DNA of 17,011 nt from Entrophospora sp. SA101 (taxonomy: Eukaryota; Glomeromycota; Glomeromycetes; Entrophosporales; Entrophosporaceae). Positions 7,946 to 17,011 of the stretch are shown piece after piece. Position 1 is the stretch's first letter. Each line of letters opens with the position of its first letter. The stretch covers positions 6,118 to 23,128 of the forward strand of contig CAUDNR010004252.1 of assembly GCA_958430865.1 (NCBI GenBank). The letters run 5' to 3'. Below the pieces are notes generated by a model. It was not told where the DNA came from, ran no database searches, and worked only from the letters and a program-made list of their open reading frames with translations. Position numbers and translations under genes: made by a program.

Positions 7946-10515
7946 ATATATTAAACAACTACATCAAAGAATTATTCAATAAAGATATTTCCGGAAAATA
8001 CTATCTATTCTTTTTAAAATATACCATTTACATATGCCTTTGTTCTTTCGTTGTCATATTATTTTCTGAATGAATATTGAGAAAGTAAATTCTGTTTCTT
8101 GTAATCAAGTAAGACAAAAAGGAAAATTTAATTCAGACCGAATATTCACTTGAAAAAAAAGAGCTAGAATTGTGGATTATTAAAATTATTTATATAAATG
8201 GGAAACAAAAACAATTTTTATAATATTGTTGTATTAATCCAATTAAATATGGAGGCGTTTGTGCGCGAAATTCCTTTTAATTAGCTAATTTCAAATTCAC
8301 ATACAACAACAACATCGCCAAAGCTCAATTAAACGACTGCCAAAGATTTAATCATCATTCTAATTTTTATCGGGATGACACATATTGTGCCAATTGAACA
8401 TTCATTTGTCTCGGTATCTATTCTATCGATTAATTTAGGCAATTAATTTTCTTTCGATACCAAAAAAAAATCTTTAATGGTTCAGGCGTAAATTTTATGA
8501 CAAAAACGGATAATTTACCATTTAATATTAATATAATGTGGAAGCAACGTGATATTCACTCTGATTTTCGCTTCAATATCACGAATGAATTGGTTCTATC
8601 TAAAATATCGATAACAAACTTACCTGTGCATTTCTATCCATAATATCCGATTTTACTCGTGTTGACATCTATCTACCTTATGAGAACTCGTATTTACGTT
8701 GTTCCTATCAGTAAGCACAAATGCCTCAATTGCTTTTCTTTACCTTCAATCATATTTTTCCTTTTAAATATAGGTAATAACATAGTGCTATGAAGTTAAC
8801 TATACCTTCTTGCTGATGTAATCAATTCTTTTGACACCTAATGCATGTTTGCATTAAAATAATAAAATAACAACTCTCTCGTATCAATCGCCTTTGACTC
8901 TGATTATAATTCTTCGTAATTAAACTCACCAAAAATTATGGATAAACAAATTCCAAGACCATTTTTTCATTTGATAATTCTATATATTTAAAATACATGA
9001 TTGGTAACTTAGAATTTTTATGTGATAATTTACTTTTACAATTTTAATTGAGAGATTTATAAAACATAAAATTTTACAATTCAACATAAAAGTGTAAAGT
9101 ATTAATTAATTGAGAATTCTGGTCTTAATACTTTGCATATCTTGATTACAAGACCTATACCATGTAAAATATTACTAAACCATTGTTCTCCAGTTGAGTT
9201 TACTGCGTTAATACCCCTAAATTATATATACGTTCATACACGTATTGCAAAATTTAGAATGTTGAGGAATTTTATTTATTTATTTATTTATTATTATTTA
9301 CATATAAAATATGCCTTGAGAACTTTCTTCAGGGTGCATGCTGACTCTATTCTCCCCTGGGGAAATAAACCGGTTCTTGTCCTTTAATTTAAGATCATGC
9401 TTGCAGCTCTATGAATCTGTATATGATGCACTGGAGATCACTAAGTCTTCACTCTTTGAAGTATAACTGCTATCCTAGACAATCCACCAGTGGTAATGTC
9501 TCTGCCAGTATATCGGGGTCGTCGTACCCATTTACTATTAATATTAACAATTTACAATCGCTTCATTAGTAGCAAAACAAAAATTTATATATATATATAG
9601 TAAATTGTAAGCGGAAAATTTTGATATGATTTTTACAAAATCGATAATGTCTGTCCGTTATCGAATAAGTCGAACTGTTTCCAACAGGTTGATTTTCATG
9701 ATAAGAACGACATCATCAATTTGATTTTCTTCACATCGGTGATTCATCTGAGATAGACTTGAAGTGTTGACCTCACGCCGTAATATAAACCACTCAGGAT
9801 CAATGCCAATTATTTTGTAAATTTCAGATTTACGAAAGGTACAATATCTGGCTGCTATCACACCATAGTCTCGATGACATTGGAATAAGTGTTACTATTA
9901 TTAATCAAGTATTCAGCGAATATTTGGTTAATAGGATATTTGATTTTTCATTGGTTGACTGACCGAACATAATAAATAAAATGAAGTTTTCTCACAAATA
10001 AATTCATCTGTTCCAATTAATTAAATTAATTATCTCACCACTTCCATTCATTTAAGATGGAAGTAATAATACATAATAATGGGAGGAAAGTCTTCTACTG
10101 CTCATATTTTGAAAAAAAGAAAAGTAAATAGTAGTTCTAAGAAGTCAAATTTGGATATGGAACTTGGCGGGAGAAACTGAAATTGTAAAAAGATGATGGA
10201 AAAAAATATAAAGGAGCTATTTGCCGAGTTAATGTCTCTGAAGTTTCGGATATTATTGTTCATTGTAATTTTGTGATGAATCTACATCTAAAATATATTA
10301 CACATTTATGGGAAATATAAAAAGAATTTTTGAAAAAAAAAATTGATAATTTTGATAGAATGTAAAAATGATTAATAAATTCAAAATTTTTCCTCAACAA
10401 TGGAAAATTAATTGAATGAATCCGAATCTACTCAATGCCCATATCAGTCAGTATGTACAATAATAATATTGACAATAAAGAAGTTTCTGATTTAAAAAGA
10501 AAGAAATAAAAGAAA
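7945..10515. repeat. Segmental duplication, copy B
   Basis: This is the partner of 60-2705. Bases about 7945-8310 match block A's 60-515 in reverse complement, and about 8400-10515 match 545-2705 in the same direction. Best conserved is about 9300-9760, containing 'ctcccctggggaaataaacc' and 'ctgtccgttatcgaataa'. The minus-strand frame 9861-9658 ends LLETVRLIR. Copy A's matching frame ends LLETVQFIR but has a stop about 20 codons earlier, hinting at a former exon. B lacks the 90-bp MITE. Nothing here is an intact gene I can name. Confidence 0.88.
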
Positions 10516-10674
10516 AAACTATCATTACTATATTTAATCATCATTTATTTGTTGTATACGAATTACTTTATTGTTATTACTATTATTATCCAATATCATC
10601 ATCTACTACTATTTTCATTAAAATCTATTGAATGTTGTTACTTTTCGAAAATTTGAATAATCTTTTTTAGTTTA

Positions 10675-10858
10675 TTAGCATTGGATTATTATTGTTGATA
10701 TTGTCAGTTTTACAATTCCCTTCAATTCATTAGTAATAAATTCATCAAGCTCTCCAATAGTTGGTCTCTTGGATCTATATCCCAACGCCCTTTGGATAAT
10801 CAACAGGCAAACCTGGTAATATTGGCGGTCTTAATCCTTTACATATCTCTATTAATGT
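10675..10858 (-). pseudogene. Protein-kinase C-lobe fragment, frameshifted
   Basis: On the minus strand, in order but in different frames, are EICKGLRPPILPGLPVDY, then WDIDP, then KRPTIGELDEFITNELKGIV. This is the end of a kinase domain of the tyrosine-kinase-like type abundant in Rhizophagus: I-C-x-G-L-R-P, then the C-W-D-x-D-P-x-x-R-P signature of subdomain XI. The residues normally between VDY and CWD are deleted and at least two frame changes separate the parts. The catalytic loop and everything N-terminal are absent, so the fragment cannot be active. Confidence 0.7.
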
Positions 10859-10999
10859 TTTTTTTGTAAAAAATGGATATTAAAATAATATTTGATACTT
10901 ATAATAATATTTATGTCAAAAAATAAAAATTTGTCTTTTTAAAGCCTTTTTAAATTTTATTTGTGTAATTTTATTAGTAATTTTTGTATATAGTAAAAG

Positions 11000-11280
11000 C
11001 AAAAACGAATTATCTCGATAGCTCACAAAAACCCACCTTCTAACTAGAGATAAATGAAAGGGGCGCTAAAAATACACCATACGAGTTCGTCGGATATCCA
11101 ATTAACCGCAAAGACCATTCTGTAATCTTGCGGCAAGTGTGCGTGTAAAAGTATGTAGAGTTTAATTAAGGCTATCTTTCGTAATATTGTACGTAATATA
11201 AACGTCTTAGCTCCATTTGACAGAGTGAAACTTGGAGAAGAAGGTTTAAAACATACTAATATAGTTTTTTTTATCAGAGG
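11000..11280. other. High-complexity CpG-bearing block upstream of the dioxygenase
   Basis: The block stands out from the AT-rich flanks by its roughly 13 CpG sites in 280 bases and few homopolymers. One plus frame, 11044-11148, encodes 34 residues including TPYEFVGYPINRKDHSVIL and ends in a stop; it has no start and no known match. It may be a gene fragment, an upstream regulatory or untranslated region, or a repeat. It lies 100-380 bases before the dioxygenase start. Confidence 0.4.
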
Positions 11281-11384
11281 ATCTGCATATTGACGATACC
11301 CTGTGTAATTTGTCCACCTTTAATAATTTATTCTTGTATGAATTTTAATTATTTATTAGAAAGTAAAAAAAATTTATAAAATTA

Positions 11385-12050
11385 ATGTCAACAGAATCAT
11401 TGTCAACAACCTTTAATCTTCCAATTATTGACCTTGGTGTATACCTGAACGATAAGAATTCTGAACTGGCAATTGAAGAATGTCGTAAAGTTAATAGAAA
11501 TCAAAAAAAAATTTTTATTTTATAATTTTACCACAAAAAAAAACCACGAAAAATAAAACTATTACTATTATTATTATTGTGTGTATGTGTATTAAATATA
11601 TGTACTTGTAGACAGCAAAAGCGTTAAAGGATTATGGTGCCTTATTGGTCAAAGATCCTCGTGTGACGCAGGATGATAATTCCAGGTTTTTAGTAAGCGT
11701 TTTAAATATATACATAGTAATAATAGTTGAATATATACTGTTCACTGTCCATTCAACAAATGTTTTTATAAATTCTAGGATTTACTTGAAGATTATTTTG
11801 ATCAACCTTCTGAAGTATTACAATTATTAATTATTATTATAATAGTTAATAGTAGTATTTATTATAACTGGTATTAATTGAAATATCAAAAAAAAAAAAA
11901 AAAGATAAAACTTAAAGATGCATATCCAGAAGTTGGATATCAAATTGGTGTAACACCTGAATTGAAAGAAGGACCAAAATGTCATCGCGATATTAATTGT
12001 CAAAAGATAATCGAACAGGTAAGTAGATATGTATAATGATCATGATAACA

Positions 12051-12099
<49 letters not shown>

Positions 12100-13257
12100 C
12101 GACGATGATGATGACGACGATGATGATGATGATGAATTTATTTATTTATTTATTTTTTTTAAAGATGCCAAAAGAAAGTCGACCTTTGATTTCGAAAGGA
12201 CCTGATCCAAAATGGAGATTTTTTTGGAGAATTGGTGAACTTCCCGAGAAAACCAAATTCCCACAACTTAATTCTGAGCCCGTTACGCCTGAAGGTTAAC
12301 GTTTGAAGAAATCATCAAATTAAATTATCATATTGATAATGTGTTATTAATAATTTAATAAAATATTGATCAATGATAGCTTTTAAGGATGTATGGCCGA
12401 CAATTATGAATCAATGGGGTGAACAATTATATCAAGCTGTTGTAGATGTTGCAGAAATGACATCTGTTGGATTCGGAATGCCTGCAGATTGTTTGCCAGA
12501 TCTTACAAAAAAAGGACCACATCTTCTAGCACCTACTGGAAGTGATTTAAACAAATATGGAAAACTTGGGACCATATTAGCTGGTGAATTTGGCTTTATT
12601 TTTTTATTTGAAAAAGGTTTCTGGTGTTTAAATTAATAAATATATTTTCTATATATTGTGAAATTTAGGATTTCATTATGATTTAGATTTTATGTATGTT
12701 AAAATAATTACATCATCATAATCTTTATTCGTCTCCACCATTAATATCACCATAATAACCACCGTTTTCATTCTCATCTCCATAAAGAACTATTCATGGT
12801 AAATCACGATTTCCCGGGCTGAATATTTGGCCACGTAATGGATCGAAAAAAATAAGTGTTCATGTTCCAGATGGTCACTTTTTAGTTCAAGCTGGCAAAC
12901 AACTTGAATGGTTGACTGGTGGCGAGGTCAAGGCTGGCTATCATGAAGTTGTCGTAACAGAAGACACAATCAAGGTAACTAACGAGATGAATATATATAT
13001 ACTATATTTTATATTGTAAACACATGTATATTAATTCAATCAATTATATTTAGGTTATTGAAAATGCAAAGAAAATTAGACCGAATAGACCATTATGGAG
13101 AGTTTCTTCAACTTTCTTCTTACATATTGCCAGTGACAATATTTTAAAACCCATTGAACCTTTTTTTAAACCAAATACTTCTCTCTATCCACCAATACTA
13201 ACAGGCAATCAAGTAAAACATGAATTGGATTTAACTGAATTAAAGTTTAAAAATTGA
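11385..13257 (+). CDS. 2OG-Fe(II)/isopenicillin-N-synthase-like dioxygenase, 9 exons
   Basis: Exons: 11385-11489, 11612-11692, 11779-11814, 11905-12018, 12165-12294, 12380-12583, 12669-12693, 12788-12974 and 13054-13257. All eight junctions keep frame, giving 361 residues; introns are 79-146 bases with GT donors and AG acceptors. Residues 11-75 fit the DIOX_N domain (start FNLPIIDLGVYL). The jelly-roll core follows, with Fe ligands H226-x-D228 (FHYDLDF) and probably H284 (GYHEVV), and the co-substrate R310-x-S312 (WRVSS). The expected reaction is O2-dependent oxidation of a small molecule in the cytosol; the substrate is unknown. H284 to R310 is 26 residues, against about 9 in isopenicillin N synthase, so there is an insertion. 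The HxD motif sits in a 25-base microexon. The intron 3 acceptor follows an A-run with no pyrimidine tract and is the least certain junction. A clavaminate-synthase-like name would be equally loose. Confidence 0.85.
12049..12135 (+). repeat. (GAT)n microsatellite inside intron 4
   Basis: About 85 bases of near-perfect GAT/ATG trinucleotide, interrupted by a few GAC units, fill the middle of dioxygenase intron 4 and are followed by (TTTA)n. It reads as poly-Met in one frame, which is a translation artefact. Length is likely to vary between isolates. Confidence 0.9.
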
Positions 13258-13270
13258 AAGAATTTCATTT

Positions 13271-13276
13271 AATAAA
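13271..13276 (+). promoter_or_regulatory. Poly(A) signal of the dioxygenase gene
   Basis: AATAAA lies 14 bases after the TGA at 13255-13257. The position suits a short 3' end, but the motif is common in AT-rich DNA. Confidence 0.4.
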
Positions 13277-13341
13277 TAAGCACAAGAAATTAATTTGCTT
13301 TTAATCATTATGTTTATCCTTTTTGCAGGGATGTGTCATTG

Positions 13342-13374
13342 GAAGATTGGAAGGGATTGGAACTTCCAATCTTC
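13342..13374 (+). repeat. Perfect 12-bp hairpin
   Basis: GAAGATTGGAAG and its exact reverse complement CTTCCAATCTTC are separated by 9 bases, 85 bases after the dioxygenase stop. It could fold in the 3' flank of the transcript or be a transposon footprint. Confidence 0.6.
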
Positions 13375-13579
13375 AAATGATGGTTATACGTTATTAATAC
13401 CAGTCAAAATTAATCATGTGATAGTGATAATATACACTGTGTTATTTTCCTTACCAAAATCTACAACTTTATTTTTACACTATCTTTATCTTCATTGTCT
13501 GTTAATTGATAATTTCTTCCACTTCTTGGCCTCCAATTTTACTCAAAAGTTAATGCAACTTTTTAAATGATTTTAACTT

Positions 13580-15640
13580 GTGGCCTTTTGTTGTAAAAGT
13601 ATGTTTATGTGTCTAACCCTTCATAGCAACCAATGTAAACAGCATTTGTTTGTATGCCTAATGCTTTAATATATCTTGTCAGACAATGGCCTTTTGGCTT
13701 TGTCATAATCAGATTTGAGAAATAAATAAACCACTTAATATTAATTATTTTTAACAAAATCTTCCTTCATTCATTTCCCCAGAGAAACTACCCATGTCAA
13801 TCACCTATGGTTTGCATGTATTTTTTTTACATTTCACCTTTCTCTCATGCTTCCCCAAAAAATTAGTTTAGTAAAATCCATGAATGAAAGACTTTTCTGC
13901 ACCCAGAAATTATTATATAGCAATAATCAACTAATATAGTGTTCCATGTCGCAATCCAAAAAAGGAAACAAAATGGTTGTAAAGGTGGTAGCAACCATCA
14001 TCAAAAGTTGCAGCCGTATCCTTAAACTAATAGTAAATACCTTTGATAAAAAATTTACACTTTGAATTTTAATTTTATTGGCTTCAATGTACGTTATTTC
14101 CTTTTTTGGAGACGGATTTATCATGTGATTATTAGCACCTGGAATACTCTTTCTTATATTCCACACCTACCTCAGTTACATTAAACCCCTTTTTGAGTAT
14201 AGATAACCACATTTCTGCCCATCATCAAAATAATAAATCATACCAAAGCCATGCAGAAATGAAATCTTTTCAAGAACATGATTTCAAAGCAATAAAATAA
14301 TGTGTGTCAATCCAGATCCCTGGGATTTACAAAGACAAATAAATCTATTCCTCCTCATTAGACCATAGGTTTGGCTGAATAGTTGCTGTTAGGGAGGATC
14401 AAAAAAAGATTTTTCCTTTCCATGTATATTTCCTTATGAATAGAATAATAAATCTGATATTGACCACATCAGATTTAATAAAACTTTCCCATCACAAACA
14501 TGTGGTAGTGTGTTCTCACACACCTCATAACTGTGGAATTTATAGAGGTGAGGCTTCCCACATGTTGGAAGGTTTTATGAGATTCCCTTACTTCTCCTCA
14601 GGCCAGGCTTGACTGTTACCATACATCCATTGATCATTGATGAGAGTTGGCACTTGTGTGATGTTTACTTTATGTTACTTTCACTCCTTTCTAAACTCCC
14701 AAACTATTTGAAACCAATTTTGAAGAGGGTTTTTAAATAGTGTCTAAACCAGTTTCAAAGCACAACTCTAGCTAGATGCACTTACTCACAAGCAAAAATT
14801 TTGACCTAGAGCAAGTGACTGATTAGGCAAATGCTCATCCCCCATTCCATTTAAAATTTTTTTTACAATTTTCCTTGGCACAAATGCAAATTCAAAGTCC
14901 CAACCCCACTCTGGATTGTCTGAGCTTTAAAGCAAGTTACAGATTCTCATTGCTTCGATGGTCTATATGTTTGCATAACACTCCTAATATTTGCAATTCT
15001 TTAAAATGATGCAATCTCCAGAATTGTGACTTGTTTGGTTGCATCTTTATTCTGAAGGTAGGATCACTGCATGCAATTTTCCAGCCAACATGTCTGCAGC
15101 TTGTGCTGTGAGGGAAGATTAGGTAAGATATCTTTGATAACAATGATGCAATCTTATGATAAACTCCAGAGCCACATATCCCCCCTGAAAATTTAATTGC
15201 ATCATCATACCTCAGGGCAAGCTAGTCAGGGTTAGCCTTGTGAACACAAGGAAAAGGTAAGAATGATTGTAATGTCTTCAAGGTAGCATTTGTGCCCTGA
15301 TAAATGCCAAATATCCAATAATCAAATGTTACATATTGCCTGTAACAGTCATGTCACATTGACATCTTTTTGTAATTATATATTTAACATTAATATTATT
15401 AATAATGATTATAATTGTTGATCTGCTATCTTGATAAGAATTTTCTATAAAAATTACCAAAAGACAGTACAAGTTCTGCTCTGCATTTTGTTTTCAATAA
15501 CATACATTTATATAAAATAATAAAAGATACATATCAATAAATTAATTATTTATGTTGTCTTAGAAACAACCATACCATATCATTCACATCTCCTTCTGTA
15601 AAAATTGATTTTCCAAAAAAAAACAATCACATCAACAAAT
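13580..15640. repeat. CpG-depleted block, probable old methylated repeat
   Basis: No gene or clear termini are visible. By eye, bases 14120-15650 contain one CpG (near 14956), while TpG and CpA are abundant and GC is higher than in the flanks. That pattern is expected when a cytosine-methylated repeat decays by deamination. Local inverted repeats occur around 14500-14570 (ACATGTGG with CCACATGT enclosing smaller stems). Frames on the minus strand (14166-13927 and 15143-14937) resemble no family I know. Element class undetermined. Confidence 0.5.
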
Positions 15641-15641
15641 A

Positions 15642-15781
15642 GGGTTTGTATTCACGGATACCATGAATACCGTTAAGGGGGTTACACACTAATAAATCAG
15701 CAAAAAATCCCTTAAAAACACTTGATTTTAATAGTGTGTAACCCTGTGTGACCTCCTTATGGTATCTGTGAATACAAACCT
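15642..15781. mobile_element. 140-bp MITE with TA target duplication
   Basis: The ends pair as GGTTTGTATTCACGGATACC at the left and GGTATCTGTGAATACAAACC at the right, with a second inner pair GTTACACACTA/TAGTGTGTAAC. TA flanks the element at 15640-15641 and 15782-15783, which suggests mobilisation by a Tc1/mariner-type transposase. There is no coding capacity. It shares an internal ACCTCCTTA with the MITE at 16236, so the two may be related. Confidence 0.8.
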
Positions 15782-15783
15782 TA

Positions 15784-16235
15784 TTGATAACTTCAGTTTC
15801 TTGTTCATTATAATTGATGTCTGGCCTTTTAGTTTTTCTAATGTAGAATTTACATCATGCTAAGAAAAAAAGTATATGATAAATTAAATGAATAGATCAA
15901 GTATTTAAAATTACAATCATAGTCTTACATACTTTGTATATTGAACTGAACCATTCATTAAGTCTCACATAATAAGGTAAAATGTGTTTATTTAATTATC
16001 AACAATGGGGGGGATATTTATTCAATTGTTATAGATAATTGTGAATATTATTAACATGAATTAATTCTCACTTGGTCTAAAACCAAGCCTTTTTATACCT
16101 CTTGAGATGTTACAAATAACATGACCTTTACAATATTTTGTCCAATAAAATATGCATATTAATCCTATTTTCTGTATTACTAGCTTGCTAATTGCTAATT
16201 ACTAATGCTATTAAATATTTGGGTCAACTGAGCTA
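15784..16235. other. AT-rich spacer between two MITEs
   Basis: I see no gene. A short hairpin (CTTGGT/ACCAAG, 16072-16088) and a run of seven G at about 16006-16013 are the only notable marks. Confidence 0.5.
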
Positions 16236-16340
16236 GTGTTTGAATCCGAATCTCAAATGAGACTCAACACATGATTTTAAGCTACTTTGATATTGTGTAA
16301 CCTCCTTAATGAGTCTCATTTGAGATTCGGATTCAAACAC
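16236..16340. mobile_element. 105-bp MITE with 30-bp perfect inverted ends
   Basis: The first 30 bases (starting GTGTTTGAATCCGAATCTC) are exactly mirrored at the right end, and TA flanks both sides (16234-16235 and 16341-16342). The perfect match implies recent activity or recent insertion. The 45-base core contains GTGTAACCTCCTTAA, shared in part with the neighbouring MITE. Confidence 0.88.
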
Positions 16341-16517
16341 TACATTGATATGTCATGTTTTTGTGGAGGATTTGAGCTTTAAAGTTGCACAAAGTTTACC
16401 GAATTTGCTATTCTTGGCCTTAAAATGGCCAGTTACACACAAAAAAGCTAATACTAATATCAAAAATAGACGAATTGAAACAAAATAAAAATTTGAAAAA
16501 TTTATCTTATATTGCAG

Positions 16518-16562
16518 ATCTTTTGTCACGTGAATTTTCCAGATGAACGGGAGGATAATTAA
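16518..16562 (+). pseudogene. Orphan terminal-exon-like piece
   Basis: After a plausible acceptor (ttatattgcag, ending 16517) a frame reads IFCHVNFPDEREDN followed by a stop. The composition is less AT-skewed than the surroundings. No upstream exon could be joined to it, so it may be a stranded last exon or chance. Confidence 0.2.
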
Positions 16563-17011
16563 TTATCATTATTATTAAAAAAAATACAAAGAACAGCTAA
16601 GTTCATTTATTTTAATTTAATAAATAGATTATTGCATTGATCAAAGAATGTGCAAAATATACTGCTATCTCCCACCTAGCACCAAAAGAATATTTTATGG
16701 AAGTATATATACATTTTATTTCTATTGCTAATGTCAAAATTTTATTTTAAATTTAACTATATATTATCTAATTAATAAATCATATAAATGTGTGAGATGA
16801 TCTTTGAAAATCATGTGACCATAAAATTTTTATTGCATTTTTGATTGGAAATTTTTTCTCAAAATTGGCCATTGTGGCGCAGGAAGTTGTGGGACTAAGT
16901 GACTTGCACTATAGTTATCCACTCCGGATGTGGGAGTTACGGTGCAGATCATCTATAATCATTAATTGCTTATAGTAACAATTGGTCAACTTCAAAATAC
17001 TAAAACAAAAA
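16563..17011. other. AT-rich window end, with a tRNA-like patch
   Basis: The stretch is mostly simple AT-rich sequence. Bases about 16872-16960 are markedly GC-richer; they begin with TGTGGCGCAGGAAG, which resembles the A-box region of an initiator tRNA, but no B box or cloverleaf can be built. The patch could be a tRNA-derived SINE fragment. Confidence 0.3.

Noticed and set aside
9133..9387. 84-codon plus frame in block B
   Set aside because: It crosses AT-rich repeats and a TTTA microsatellite, and the copy in block A is interrupted.
12036..12164. Poly-Met open frame running into dioxygenase exon 5
   Set aside because: The Met run is the GAT/ATG microsatellite in intron 4; only the part from 12165 belongs to the gene.
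13295..13570. 91-codon plus frame after the dioxygenase
   Set aside because: It starts past a good stop and poly(A) signal; its hydrophobic content reflects T-rich DNA. An intron joining it to exon 9 would replace a family-like C-terminus with unrelated sequence.
16072..16100. Hairpin followed by T-rich sequence, like a rho-independent terminator
   Set aside because: The window is clearly eukaryotic (spliced gene, HMG box) and no gene ends there.

Overview
The window reads as nuclear DNA from an arbuscular mycorrhizal fungus (Glomeromycotina, most likely Rhizophagus or a near relative). It is very AT-rich and full of homopolymer runs and small DNA-transposon relics. Two genes are supported: an intronless HMG-box protein of the MATA-HMG type and a nine-exon 2-oxoglutarate/Fe(II)-dioxygenase-like gene with short GT-AG introns. 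Fragments of other families that are expanded in these fungi, a Tc1-type transposase and a protein kinase, are also present. The genus is an inference from gene families and composition; no species marker is visible.

Layout. Bases 60-2705 (block A) and 7945-10515 (block B) are two diverged copies of one mostly non-coding segment. Their first few hundred bases are inverted relative to each other, and only copy A carries a 90-bp MITE at an exact TA site. Between the copies lie a decayed Tc1-type element (2844-3635), a very AT-rich gap, a long inverted repeat (4462-5806) made of two nearly identical transposon-like arms nested in an older mariner-like element, a 31-bp minisatellite with an ATA microsatellite, and the MATA-HMG gene on the minus strand (6777 to 6058). 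After block B come a broken kinase C-lobe (minus strand), a high-complexity CpG-containing block (about 11000-11280), and the dioxygenase gene on the plus strand (11385-13257). From about 13580 to 15640 no gene is visible, but the DNA is strongly CpG-depleted, as expected of an old methylated repeat. Two textbook MITEs with TA target duplications follow (15642-15781 and 16236-16340), then an orphan exon-like piece and AT-rich DNA.

The two genes show no sign of working together. The HMG-box protein is probably a nuclear DNA-binding regulator. The dioxygenase is probably a soluble cytosolic oxidase of unknown substrate. I found no CRISPR array, rRNA, convincing tRNA, prokaryotic operon or complete autonomous transposon. 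What stands out is structural: a duplicated and partly inverted block bracketing the HMG-box gene, a large foldback-type palindrome next to it, and an abrupt change in CpG content.
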